64,000 nt of DNA from Actinoplanes utahensis (GTDB lineage Bacteria > Actinomycetota > Actinomycetes > Mycobacteriales > Micromonosporaceae). Both the position numbers and the translations under genes were made by a program. Below the pieces are notes generated by a model. It was not told where the DNA came from. It searched no databases and was given only the letters and a program-made list of their open reading frames with translations. How positions within the stretch are numbered: position 1 is the stretch's first letter; each line of letters starts with the position of its first letter. Below, piece after piece: positions 18,224-26,918 of this stretch. The stretch covers positions 1 to 64,000 of the forward strand of contig NZ_BOMZ01000103.1 of assembly GCF_016862455.1 (NCBI RefSeq), written 5' to 3'.

Positions 18224-20133
18224 CAGAACCCCGTGCCGTCCGTCCGGCGGACCGCGTCGAGTCCGTCGAGGTCCTGGAGGATGCCGGTGGCGAGGGCCCC
18301 GGCGGAACCCGGGCGAATCGCGATGATCCTGCGCGCCCGCTCTAATCTGCTCCGGATATTGGTCAAGGTGTCCTTCACTCGGGGGCTGGCTTCCGAGGAG
18401 CCCCTCATGAGCTCCATGTCGTACAGGTGCTCCGCCTCGTAGAGCAGGTCGTAACTGCGGATCACCGAACGATCGTTGACGAGCGGCTCCCGGCTGAGCA
18501 GGTTCGCGGTGCTGACCAGTCCCTGCACCACGCGCTCGGTGTAGTACCAGGAGGGCTCCTTGAAGTCGGAGATTCCCTCGAAGACGTTGGACGGCTGATC
18601 CCAGAGGTTGAGGTGGGCGGGCCCGGTCAGCCGGCGCCGGACGAGGTGGTCCCAGATCCGGTCGGCGAGTCGCATCAGGACGGCGCGCTGTTCCACGTCG
18701 GTGAGCAGGCCGGCGATCACGATCGCGCGCTGCAGCAGCAGCGAGGCGAACTCGGTGACCAGCCAGACCGGCTGGACCTCGCCCTTCTTGACCTTGCCGT
18801 TCGGCTGGTCCTCGTCGCCCCGCTCGAGCGGGACCAGCAGGCCGGGGGAGTGCAGCCGGATCCCGGAGTCGCTGTCCCGGGACTGCCGGGTCACCCGCCC
18901 CTCGTTGGCCAGGTCGGCCAGGACCGTGCCGATCCGGGCGAGCAGGTTGTCCGCGCCACGGCGGCGCTCCAGGTCCTTGACCACGATGGAGGTCACCAGG
19001 AGGGTGTAGTACTCGCTGCGCAGTCGGTCGGTGGTCTGCCAGGGCGGGTCCTCCAGCGGCCAGACCTGCCCGTCACCGAAGGTCGCGACCGTCGCCCAGT
19101 AACTGAGGGTCAGGTCCCAGCGCAGCTGGAGGGCGCGGGAGAGCCGCTGCTGCTCCTCGTTGAGCAGGCCCAGCACACGGGTCCGCTCGGAGAAGAGGTC
19201 CGCGATGGCGTCGACCGCCACCACGGTGAAGTACAGGTACGGCTTGTTCTCGGCGATGCCGGAGGGCTGCTCGCCGATCTCGTCGTAGATCTCCTGGCCG
19301 ACGTCGTCGGGGCCGGTCGGCTCGGTCTTCTTCTGCTCCAGCTCGACCTCCGGGGCGTCGCGCACGACGCTCCAGGACCAGCCGCACTCGAAGAGCCGGT
19401 TGCCGCTCTCCAGCTCCTTCGTCTGCCCCGATCCGATGAGCACCTCGCCGAACGACGCGATGGTCTCCTGCAGGGCGTCGCGGAACCGCCGGACCACCGT
19501 CTTGGTCGGCTCGCCGGTGCGGTTGAGCGTGCGGAGCAGGACCTGGCCCGGATCGTCCTCGGGCTCGAAGACGTGGGTGGAGAAGCTGCGCAGCAGGCCG
19601 ACCATGGCGGCGGTGAGCCGGGCGCTGGCCAACCGCTCCAGCCGTCGCAGCTCGCGCCGGCGCTCCTCGCGGGAGACCGCCTGCCGGAAGATCCGGACGA
19701 AACCGATGGTGGCCAGGGAGAGGGTCACCGAGATCGCGTACGAGTCGACGATGTCCCGGTCGCGCTGCTCCGCGGTGAGGATCTCGCCGTCGGTCAGGGT
19801 GGTGTAGTAGCTGCCGCCGGCGAAGATCGGGCGCCCGGTCTCCTTCTCGGAGTACCGCGAGAAGTACTGCGTGGCGATCCGGACCAGCTCCATCGGGATG
19901 GTCTTCTCGTCGCCCAGCGGCCGCAGCGCCTCGAGCATGCTCTCCACCGTGGTGTCCGGCCGGTCCAGGCCGAAGCTGGGGATCTGGGTGGCGGGCAGCA
20001 GCACGCAGAGCAACTGCTCGGCGTCACTGATCGAGTTCGAGCCGTCCCGGCCGCCCCAGTGCCATTCGCCGTCCCGCCAGCACGAACGGGCGGTCGCTCG
20101 CCAGATCTCGAGCAGATGCTCGCGCGGTTCCAT
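18223..20133 (-). CDS. SCO2524 family protein (function unknown)
   Basis: A 636-residue, largely helical soluble protein that I assign to the SCO2524 family from the N-terminal block LLEIWRATARSCWRDG and GGRDGSNSISDAEQLLCVLL. No catalytic motif or membrane segment is clear. It is the first gene of the minus-strand operon with the P-loop and SCO2522-like genes. The ATG at 20133 directly follows GGTGAGG, which is too close for an ideal ribosome-binding site. GTG at 20139, two codons upstream, is an alternative start. The SCO2525-type methyltransferase that often accompanies this set in Streptomyces is absent from the window. Confidence 0.75.
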   Translation of the reverse strand: MEPREHLLEIWRATARSCWRDGEWHWGGRDGSNSISDAEQLLCVLLPATQIPSFGLDRPDTTVESMLEALRPLGDEKTIPMELVRIATQYFSRYSEKETGRPIFAGGSYYTTLTDGEILTAEQRDRDIVDSYAISVTLSLATIGFVRIFRQAVSREERRRELRRLERLASARLTAAMVGLLRSFSTHVFEPEDDPGQVLLRTLNRTGEPTKTVVRRFRDALQETIASFGEVLIGSGQTKELESGNRLFECGWSWSVVRDAPEVELEQKKTEPTGPDDVGQEIYDEIGEQPSGIAENKPYLYFTVVAVDAIADLFSERTRVLGLLNEEQQRLSRALQLRWDLTLSYWATVATFGDGQVWPLEDPPWQTTDRLRSEYYTLLVTSIVVKDLERRRGADNLLARIGTVLADLANEGRVTRQSRDSDSGIRLHSPGLLVPLERGDEDQPNGKVKKGEVQPVWLVTEFASLLLQRAIVIAGLLTDVEQRAVLMRLADRIWDHLVRRRLTGPAHLNLWDQPSNVFEGISDFKEPSWYYTERVVQGLVSTANLLSREPLVNDRSVIRSYDLLYEAEHLYDMELMRGSSEASPRVKDTLTNIRSRLERARRIIAIRPGSAGALATGILQDLDGLDAVRRTDGTGF

Positions 20134-20356
20134 CCTCACCGGGGCGCACCACCATCTCCGCTGACTACAGGGCAATACCGAGGGTGTCCCGACGTGCCGT
20201 CGGGTCGGCCGGCCGCGGAGCTGAGGCGGAAACTCTTGGCGGTCGGTGCCGATGGCCGACAAACCGGCCGACGAACCCATGATGGCGCATCAGTCAAGCA
20301 AACGACCGAACGGGCACGACCGGATCGCGTGATGCACAGAATGAGACAGAGCCGTG

Positions 20357-20389
20357 ATTTGCCCTCAAGATCATCTACTGAGGGCGAAT
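20357..20389. promoter_or_regulatory. Candidate operator (11-11-11 inverted repeat)
   Basis: Two 11-bp arms, ATTTGCCCTCA (20357-20367) and TGAGGGCGAAT (20379-20389), are inverted copies with one mismatch, separated by 11 bp. The arm centres are about two helical turns apart, as expected for a dimeric regulator or a pair of dimers. It lies about 225 bp upstream of the SCO2524-like operon and is the only long dyad in the spacer besides the terminator. Confidence 0.5.
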
Positions 20390-20497
20390 ACCTGCCACTA
20401 TCCGCAAAACGGACCAGATGTGCGGCAAGCGGATCGAGCCGTTCCGCCGACCCCTTGAGGGGCCCCGGAAAAGCCCACGGTGTACCCCGTGAACGCC

Positions 20498-20528
20498 GAA
20501 GGCGGCGGCCCACCGGGCCACCGCCTTC
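20498..20528 (-). terminator. Terminator hairpin after the DUF349 gene
   Basis: A 14-bp stem with one mismatch and a three-base loop (GAAGGCGGCGGCCC, ACC, GGGCCACCGCCTTC) begins 21 bp beyond the DUF349 stop on the minus strand. There is no U-run, which is common in GC-rich actinobacteria. It also insulates the accessory block from the core genes. Confidence 0.7.
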
Positions 20529-20549
20529 GTCTCGCCGACTCGACTCGCG

Positions 20550-21758
20550 TCAGTTGGCCTGCTCGGCCAGGGCGAGGAACTGCTTCTTCGAGGCGAGCGC
20601 CTGCTCGGCCTCCTTGATCCGCCGGGCGTCGCCCGCGGCCTTCGCCCGCTCCAGCCGCTGCTCGGCCTCGGCCACCTGGTCGCGCATCTGGCGCAGCAGC
20701 GGGTTGTCCTGTGGTGCGGTCTTGCGCCACGCCGAGTCCATCGCGACCCGGATCCGCTCCTCGGCGGCCCGCCAGCGGCGGTCCAGCGAAGCCGACGCCT
20801 CCCGCGGCACGCGGCCGGCCTCGTGCCAGGCGGCCTGGGCGTCGCGCAACCTGTTCTGCGCGGCGCGGGCGTCCGCGTCCACGTCGACGGCCTCGAGCTC
20901 GGCCAGGATGGCCTGCTTCTTCTCCAGGTTGCCCTGGTATTCCGCGTCACGGGCGGAGAAGACCTCGCTGCGCCGGGTGAAGAACGCGTCCTGAGCGGCC
21001 CGGAAGCGTTCCCAGAGACGCTGCTCGGCCTCCTTGGCGGCGCGCGGCGCCGCCTTCCACTCGGTCATCAGGTCCTTGAGCCGGTTCGCCGTGCTCGACC
21101 ACTCGGTCGAGGACGCCAGGCTCTCCGCCTCCTTGACCAGCTCCTCCTTGGCGGTCTGCGCCTGCTTGCGCTGGCCGTCGAGGGTGGCGAAGTGGGCGCC
21201 GCGGCGGCGGGTGAAGCCGTCCCGGGCGGCGGCGAAACGCTTCCACAGCTCGCCGTCGGTCTTCTTGTCGACGCCGCGGATGGTCTTCCACTCGTCGAGG
21301 ATCTCCTTGAGGCGGTCGCCGGCCGTCTTCCACCCGGTCGCCTCGGCGGCGATCGTCTCCGCCTCCTCGACCAGGGCGGTCTTACGGGCGAGCGCCTCGG
21401 TGCGGGCGACCTCGCGAGCGGCCCGGGCCTCACCGGCCTTCTCCTCGGCCAGGGCGGCCAGTTTCTCCAGCCGGGTGGCGAGACCGTCGATGTCGCCGAC
21501 GACGTGCGCCTCGTCCAGCGTCGTGCGCAGCCGCTTGACGCTGGTCAGGGAATGGGCCGCGTCCGCCGCGCCCGACTTGAGGCGAGCCTCGACGAGGTCG
21601 ACCTCGGTCACCAGGTCCTCGAATCGCCGGGCGAAGTGGGCCAGGCCCTCCTCGGGGGTGCCGGCCTGCCACGAGCCGACCACCCGGTCGCCCTCGGCGG
21701 TCTTCACGTACACGGTGCCGTCGGCATCCACGCGCCCGAAGGCCGTCCAGTCGTTCAT
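20550..21758 (-). CDS. DUF349 domain-containing protein
   Basis: A 402-residue, highly charged, mostly helical protein with repeated DUF349 units (for example DRLKEILDEWKTIRGVDKKT near 165 and NRLKDLMTEWKAAPRAAKE near 240), and coiled-coil stretches before and after. Members are conserved next to miaA-region genes in actinobacteria and their role is not established. The ATG at 21758 (MNDWTAFGRVDADG) follows GAGG. An in-frame extension to 21872 overlaps the miaA control region and is not used. It is divergent from miaA across about 180 bp and ends in a terminator hairpin. Confidence 0.85.
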   Translation of the reverse strand: MNDWTAFGRVDADGTVYVKTAEGDRVVGSWQAGTPEEGLAHFARRFEDLVTEVDLVEARLKSGAADAAHSLTSVKRLRTTLDEAHVVGDIDGLATRLEKLAALAEEKAGEARAAREVARTEALARKTALVEEAETIAAEATGWKTAGDRLKEILDEWKTIRGVDKKTDGELWKRFAAARDGFTRRRGAHFATLDGQRKQAQTAKEELVKEAESLASSTEWSSTANRLKDLMTEWKAAPRAAKEAEQRLWERFRAAQDAFFTRRSEVFSARDAEYQGNLEKKQAILAELEAVDVDADARAAQNRLRDAQAAWHEAGRVPREASASLDRRWRAAEERIRVAMDSAWRKTAPQDNPLLRQMRDQVAEAEQRLERAKAAGDARRIKEAEQALASKKQFLALAEQAN

Positions 21759-21940
21759 GAGCTCATCCTCGTTCTTCCCGGCGTCACGACCCGGAGCCCG
21801 GGCCCGCGGCAACCGCCATAGCGCAGTCTGAATGCCAATCTCCAACCGGCATTCTTTCTCGCGCATTGTCACAGGTCCAACCCGGTCAGGGGAAAGCTCC
21901 CGCTGACGACCGTGACGAAACGGTGTCCTACGGTTGGCCG

Positions 21941-22846
21941 GTGTCGTTCCGGACAGGTCAGCGAGTCGTCACGGTGGTCGGCCCGACGGCGGCCGGCAAG
22001 TCCGCGCTGAGCATCGCGCTCGCCCATGAGCTGGGCGGGGAGGTGGTCAACGCCGACTCCATGCAGCTCTACCGGGGCATGGACATCGGCACCGCCAAGT
22101 TGACCCCCGCCGAGCGCGAGGGAATCCCCCATCATCTGCTCGACATCTGGGACGTCCGGGAGCCCGCGGCGGTCGCGGAGTACCAGCGGCTGGCCCGCGC
22201 GGCGATCGACGGCATCCTCGCCCGGGGCCGGGTGCCCCTGCTGGTCGGCGGATCCGGGCTGTACGTGCGGGCGGTGTGTGAGGACTTCGAGTTCCCCGGC
22301 ACCGACCCCGCGGTCCGCGCCCGGCTGGAGGAGGAGCTGACCGTGACCGGCCCGGCGGTCCTGCACGACCGGCTGCGCGAGCGCGACCCCGACGCCGCGG
22401 AGCGGATCCTGCCGTCCAACGGCCGCCGGATCGTCCGCGCGCTGGAGGTCATCGAGCTGACCGGGCGGCCGTTCACCGCCAGCCTGCCGGATCCGCGGCC
22501 GGTCTACGACACGGTGCAGATCGGCGTGGACCGGGAGACCGCCGTCCTGGACGAGCGGATCGCGCTGCGGGTCGATCTCATGTGGGCGGCCGGCCTGATC
22601 GGCGAGGTCCGTGGCCTGGACGGCCTGCGCGACGGCCGGACCGCCTCCCGGGCGCTCGGTTACCAGCAGGCGCTGGCCCAGATCGACGGCCTGCTCACCG
22701 AGGAGCAGGCGAAAGCGGACACCGTCCAGGGCACCCGCCGGTTCGTGCGCCGCCAGCGTTCCTGGTTCCGCCGTGACCCCTCGATCACCTGGCTGGACGG
22801 AGGCGACGAGAAGCTCGTGGCGGACGCTCTCCGGCTTGCGCGATGA
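21941..22846 (+). CDS. miaA: tRNA dimethylallyltransferase MiaA
   Basis: Transfers the dimethylallyl group from DMAPP to N6 of A37 in UNN-reading tRNAs, the step before MiaB. The P-loop GPTAAGKS, the conserved NADSMQLYRGMDIGTAK block and the C-terminal region RRFVRRQRSWFRRD are typical. GTG 21941 (SFRTGQRVVTVVGPT) gives 301 residues, the normal length. GTG 21923 or further upstream would add a tail with no family support. It is followed eight bases later by dapF in a likely miaA-dapF transcript. Confidence 0.94.
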   Translation: MSFRTGQRVVTVVGPTAAGKSALSIALAHELGGEVVNADSMQLYRGMDIGTAKLTPAEREGIPHHLLDIWDVREPAAVAEYQRLARAAIDGILARGRVPLLVGGSGLYVRAVCEDFEFPGTDPAVRARLEEELTVTGPAVLHDRLRERDPDAAERILPSNGRRIVRALEVIELTGRPFTASLPDPRPVYDTVQIGVDRETAVLDERIALRVDLMWAAGLIGEVRGLDGLRDGRTASRALGYQQALAQIDGLLTEEQAKADTVQGTRRFVRRQRSWFRRDPSITWLDGGDEKLVADALRLAR

Positions 22847-22853
22847 TGGTCCG

Positions 22854-23699
22854 ATGCGTTTCACCAAGGGGCACGGCACCGGCAACGACTTCGTCGTCGT
22901 CGCGGATCCCGACGGCGAGCTGGAGCTGACGCCCGGCCTCGTCGCGGCGCTCTGCGACCGCCGCAAGGGCATCGGCGGCGACGGCGTGATCCGGGTGGTG
23001 CGCAGCGCCAAGCACCCGGAGGCGGCCGAGCAGGCCGCCGAGGCCGAGTGGTTCATGGACTACCGCAACAGCGACGGCTCGATCGCCGAGATGTGCGGCA
23101 ACGGCCTGCGGGTCTTCGTCCGCTACCTGCTCACCCACGGCCTCGCCACGCCGGGCCCGTCCGGCCTGCCGGTGGCGACCAGGGCGGGGGTGCTGCGCAC
23201 CGAGATCGGTGACGGCACGATCCGCACCCGGTTGACGACCCCGCGGGTGTACGCCGGAAGCACCGCCACCATCGGAGCCCTGACCGTCCCCGGCGTCGCC
23301 GTCGACTGCGGGAACCCGCACCTGGTCTGCGGCCTGCACGACGGGGTGGCGCTGGCGGCCCTCGACCTCACCCGGGCGCCGCTGCACGACCTCGCGGTCT
23401 TCCCGGCCGGGGTCAACGTCGAGTTCGTCGAGCCCGCCGAGCCGCTCAACGGCCTCGACCTGCACGTCCGGATGCGGGTGCATGAGCGCGGGTCGGGCGA
23501 GACCCAGTCGTGCGGCACCGGCGCGCTCGCCGTCGGCGCGGTCGCGCTGCGCGACGCCGGCCTGACCACCGGCTCGGTCGCGGTGGACGTGCTCGGCGGC
23601 CGGCTCGTGGTGACCTGCGAGCCCGACGGGTCCTGGTGGCTGGAGGGCCCGGCGGTGCTGGTCGCCGAGGGCGACGTGGATCCGGACGCGGTTCTCTGA
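22854..23699 (+). CDS. dapF: Diaminopimelate epimerase DapF
   Basis: Interconverts LL- and meso-diaminopimelate for lysine and peptidoglycan synthesis, using two cysteines as acid and base. Both are present: C81 (EMCGNGLRVF) and C220 (QSCGTGALAVG). The substrate loop KGHGTGNDFVVVAD is at the N-terminus. The 281-residue length is standard. ATG 22854 begins 7 bp after the miaA stop. The stop is followed by a hairpin shared with the convergent malic-enzyme gene. Confidence 0.95.
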   Translation: MRFTKGHGTGNDFVVVADPDGELELTPGLVAALCDRRKGIGGDGVIRVVRSAKHPEAAEQAAEAEWFMDYRNSDGSIAEMCGNGLRVFVRYLLTHGLATPGPSGLPVATRAGVLRTEIGDGTIRTRLTTPRVYAGSTATIGALTVPGVAVDCGNPHLVCGLHDGVALAALDLTRAPLHDLAVFPAGVNVEFVEPAEPLNGLDLHVRMRVHERGSGETQSCGTGALAVGAVALRDAGLTTGSVAVDVLGGRLVVTCEPDGSWWLEGPAVLVAEGDVDPDAVL

Positions 23700-23707
23700 C
23701 GACCGCG

Positions 23708-23737
23708 GGGGGTACGAGCGCTCGCACCCGTACCCCC
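23708..23737. terminator. Hairpin between convergent dapF and malic-enzyme genes
   Basis: A perfect 9-bp stem (GGGGGTACG at 23708-23716 and CGTACCCCC at 23729-23737) with a 12-base loop lies in the 46-bp gap between two convergent stops. It can act on both strands. It has no U-run. Confidence 0.55.
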
Positions 23738-23745
23738 GAAAGGTC

Positions 23746-25206
23746 TCAGAAGGTCGTCTCCGGGGCCTGCGCCAGCTCGCTCTCCGGAACCGCGGCGGGG
23801 TTGGCCGGGGCCTGACCACCCTTGACCACCGCCCGGATCGCCGCCGCCACCGCCGGGGTGACCCGGGCGTCGAAGACGCTCGGGATGATCACCGTCGGGT
23901 TGAGCTTGTCCTCACCGACCACGTCGGCGATCGCGCGGGCCGCCGCCAGCGCCATCTCCTCGGTGAACTCCTCGGCGCTGACGTCCAGCATGCCGCGGAA
24001 GACGCCGGGGAAGGCGAGCACGTTGTTGATCTGGTTGGGCTGGTCGGAGCGGCCGGTGGCGACGACCGCGGCGTGCTTGCGGGCCTCCCGCGGGTCGACC
24101 TCCGGGTCCGGGTTGGCCATCGCGAACACGATCGACCTGTCCGCCATCCGGGCGATGTCGTCGCCGGTCAGCAGGTTCGGCGCGGAGACGCCGATGAAGA
24201 CGTCCGCGCCGACGATCGCGCCGGGCAGGTCGCCGGAGTAGTTCTCCTTGTTGGTGTGGTCGGCCAGCCACTGCATCGACTCGTTGAGGCCGGGCATCCC
24301 GCGGTGCAGGGCGCCCTTCCGGTCGTACGCGATGATGTCGCCCACGCCCTGCCGCATCAGCAGCTTCATGATCGCCGTGCCGGCCGCGCCCGCGCCGGAG
24401 ACCACCACCTTGACGTCCTCCATCCGCTTGCCGACCACCCGCAGCGCGTTGGTCAGCGCCGCCAGCACGCAGATCGCGGTGCCGTGCTGGTCGTCGTGGA
24501 AGACCGGGATGTCCAGCAGCTCGCGCAGCCGCGCCTCGATCTCGAAGCACCGCGGCGCCGCGATGTCCTCCAGGTTGATGCCGCCGTAGGCCGGGGCGAT
24601 CGCCTTCACGATCGCCACGATCTCGTCGGTGTCCTGCGTGTCCAGCACGACCGGCCAGGCGTCCACCCCGCCGAACCGCTTGAACAGCGCGGCCTTGCCC
24701 TCCATCACCGGCATCGCGGCGGCCGGGCCGATGTTGCCCAGTCCGAGGACGGCCGAGCCGTCGCTGACCACGGCGACCGTGTTGCGCTTGATGGTGAGAC
24801 GGCGGGCGTCCGCCGGGTTCTCCGCGATCGCCATGCAGACCCGGGCGACCCCCGGGGTGTACGCCCGGGACAGCTCGTCCCGGTTACGCAGCGCGACCTT
24901 CGACGACACTTCGATCTTGCCGCCCAGGTGCAGCAGGAAGGTCCGGTCGGAGACCTTCCGGACGTCCACGCCGTCCTGGTCCTCGAGCTGCTTGACGACC
25001 TGGTCGGCGTGCGCGGCGTCGGCGGTGTCGCAGGTGAGGTCGACGATCACATGGGTGGCGTCGGAGTCCACCACGTCCAGGGCCGTCACGATCGCACCGG
25101 CCTCGCCGACACAGGTGGTGAGCCGGCCGATGGACGAGGCGTCCGCGGTCACAGCGATACGGATCGTGATCGAGAATCCTGCGCTGGGCAGGCGGGTGGT
25201 CACCAC
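23746..25206 (-). CDS. NAD-dependent malic enzyme with N-terminal ACT domain
   Basis: Oxidatively decarboxylates malate to pyruvate. An N-terminal ACT-like regulatory domain (about residues 12-85) precedes the malic-enzyme core. The core shows the catalytic region SRAYTPGVARVC, the lysine in MEGKAALFKRFG, the metal-binding EDIAAPRCFEIE and FHDDQHGTAI, and the nucleotide loop GAGAAGTAI. It is 486 residues long. The GTG at 25206 follows GGAGGG with 7-bp spacing. The ACT domain suggests allosteric control by a small molecule. It is divergent from hflX across 155 bp. Confidence 0.9.
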   Translation of the reverse strand: MVTTRLPSAGFSITIRIAVTADASSIGRLTTCVGEAGAIVTALDVVDSDATHVIVDLTCDTADAAHADQVVKQLEDQDGVDVRKVSDRTFLLHLGGKIEVSSKVALRNRDELSRAYTPGVARVCMAIAENPADARRLTIKRNTVAVVSDGSAVLGLGNIGPAAAMPVMEGKAALFKRFGGVDAWPVVLDTQDTDEIVAIVKAIAPAYGGINLEDIAAPRCFEIEARLRELLDIPVFHDDQHGTAICVLAALTNALRVVGKRMEDVKVVVSGAGAAGTAIMKLLMRQGVGDIIAYDRKGALHRGMPGLNESMQWLADHTNKENYSGDLPGAIVGADVFIGVSAPNLLTGDDIARMADRSIVFAMANPDPEVDPREARKHAAVVATGRSDQPNQINNVLAFPGVFRGMLDVSAEEFTEEMALAAARAIADVVGEDKLNPTVIIPSVFDARVTPAVAAAIRAVVKGGQAPANPAAVPESELAQAPETTF

Positions 25207-25361
25207 GGTTTTCCCTCCGACGTTGGTGGGTGATGAGCAGAGTGAATTGTCGCTCGCGCGGAATGTTCGATCCCCTCGCGGTGGTTACCCGTGAGTTAGG
25301 CCCCGTTATCTGGATGCAAGCGCCCGCACGACGTGCCACGATCGTGCGGAGGAGGTCACTT

Positions 25362-26774
25362 TTGCGAAACACGTACCAGACACCCGTCCTTGACGAGCTG
25401 GATCCCACGACCGGGGATTTGGAGCTCGAGGAGCGGCACTCGCTCAGGCGGGTGGCCGGTCTTTCCACCGAGCTGACCGACGTCACCGAGGTCGAGTACC
25501 GGCAGTTGCGGCTCGAACGAGTCGTGCTGGTCGGAGTGTGGACCGAAGGAAGTGTGGAAGATGCCGACAATTCCCTGACCGAGCTGGCGGCGCTCGCCGA
25601 GACCGCCGGATCCCAGGTGCTGGAGGGTCTGATCCAGCGCCGCAAGCAGCCCGACGCGGCCACCTTCATCGGCCGCGGCAAGGTCGACGAGCTCCGCGAC
25701 GTGGTCGTCATGACCGGCGCGGACACGGTCATCTGCGACGGCGAGCTGTCGCCGTCCCAGCTGCGCAACCTGGAGCAGCAGGTCAAGGTCAAGGTGGTCG
25801 ACCGGACCGCCCTGATCCTCGACATCTTCGCCCAGCACGCCAAGAGCCGCGAGGGCAAGGCCCAGGTCGAGCTGGCCCAGCTGCAATATCTTCTGCCCCG
25901 GCTGCGCGGCTGGGGTGAGTCGCTGTCTCGTCAGGGCGGCGGCGCGGGTGGCGGCTCGGGCGGCGGTGGCGTCGGCACGCGTGGTCCCGGTGAGACCAAG
26001 CTGGAGACCGACCGCCGGCGCATCAACACCCGCATCGCGAAACTGCGGCGTGAGATCAAGGCCATGAAGACGGTACGGGAGACGAAGCGCTCCCGTCGTG
26101 TCGCCAACGGGATCCCGGCCGTGGCGATCGCCGGTTACACGAACGCCGGCAAGTCGAGCCTGCTGAACCGGCTGACGCAGGCGGGCGTGCTGGTGGAGAA
26201 CGCGTTGTTCGCCACCCTCGACCCGACCACCAGGCGCACCGCCGCGGAGGACGGGCGGGTCTTCACCCTCTCCGACACGGTCGGTTTCGTCCGGCACCTG
26301 CCGCACCAGATCGTCGAGGCGTTCCGCTCGACGCTGGAGGAGGTGGCCCAGTCGGACCTGGTGGTGCACGTCGTCGACGGCGCCCACCCGGACCCGGAGG
26401 GTCAGGTCAGCGCGGTCCGCGAGGTGCTCGGCGAGGTCGGCGCCGACCGGCTGCCCGAGCTGCTCGTGATCAACAAGGTCGACGCGGCCGACGAGGAGAC
26501 CGTCCTCCGGCTGAAGCGGGCCTGGCCGGACGCGGTCTTCGTGTCCGCCCGATCCGGGACCGGGATCGCCGAGCTGCACAAGGCGATCGCCGACCGGCTG
26601 CCGCGGCCCGCGGTCGAGATGCGGATCCTGATTCCGTACGACCGGGGCGACCTGGTGGCCCGGATCCACCGATCCGGCCAGGTGCTGCAGTCCCGGCACC
26701 TGGACGACGGCACCGAGCTGACCGTCCGGGTCGACGAGCAGTTCGCCGCGGAGCTGTCCGGCTTCCGGGCCTGA
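25362..26774 (+). CDS. hflX: GTPase HflX (ribosome-splitting factor)
   Basis: A 470-residue GTPase that binds the 50S subunit and rescues stalled ribosomes in homologous systems. The HflX N-terminal domain ends in a glycine-rich linker (GGGAGGGSGGGGVGTRGPGE), followed by a coiled helix pair and the G domain with GYTNAGKSS, DTVGFVRHLP and NKVD. I chose TTG 25362 because GGAGGAGGT sits five bases upstream. The in-frame extension to 25230 has no family counterpart and covers the divergent promoter region. A terminator follows 16 bp after the stop. Confidence 0.9.
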   Translation: MRNTYQTPVLDELDPTTGDLELEERHSLRRVAGLSTELTDVTEVEYRQLRLERVVLVGVWTEGSVEDADNSLTELAALAETAGSQVLEGLIQRRKQPDAATFIGRGKVDELRDVVVMTGADTVICDGELSPSQLRNLEQQVKVKVVDRTALILDIFAQHAKSREGKAQVELAQLQYLLPRLRGWGESLSRQGGGAGGGSGGGGVGTRGPGETKLETDRRRINTRIAKLRREIKAMKTVRETKRSRRVANGIPAVAIAGYTNAGKSSLLNRLTQAGVLVENALFATLDPTTRRTAAEDGRVFTLSDTVGFVRHLPHQIVEAFRSTLEEVAQSDLVVHVVDGAHPDPEGQVSAVREVLGEVGADRLPELLVINKVDAADEETVLRLKRAWPDAVFVSARSGTGIAELHKAIADRLPRPAVEMRILIPYDRGDLVARIHRSGQVLQSRHLDDGTELTVRVDEQFAAELSGFRA

Positions 26775-26790
26775 TCTCCGCGTCGATGCG

Positions 26791-26832
26791 AAAAGCCGCG
26801 GCCGGTCCCGAAAGGGGCTGGTCGCGGCCTTT
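26791..26832 (+). terminator. Terminator after hflX
   Basis: An interrupted GC-rich stem runs from AAAAGCCGCGGCC to GGTCGCGGCCTTT around a GAAA loop, with a bulge, and ends in a short T-rich tract (CTTTCT). The AAA/TTT base extends the stem on both strands. Confidence 0.65.
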
Positions 26833-26918
26833 CTCTGCGGTTGCCCTGATCCACGGCTTCCCCGCCGCCGTGCTTTGATCCACACGTGATACCGGCATGA
26901 GACGTTGCGTGCGACACT

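Larger units (their letters stand above)
20134..20549. other. Gap between SCO2524-like and DUF349 genes
   Basis: This 416-base spacer is less GC-rich than its surroundings and holds no gene I can support. It contains a large inverted repeat at 20357-20389, listed as a candidate operator, and a terminator hairpin at 20498-20528. Transcription of the SCO2524-like operon must start in the left or middle part of this gap. I could not identify a convincing promoter by eye. Confidence 0.5.

Noticed and set aside
7553..20133. Integrative element or prophage boundaries around the accessory block
   Set aside because: I found no integrase, transposase, tRNA gene or matching direct repeats at the edges, so I call it an accessory block and not a mobile element.
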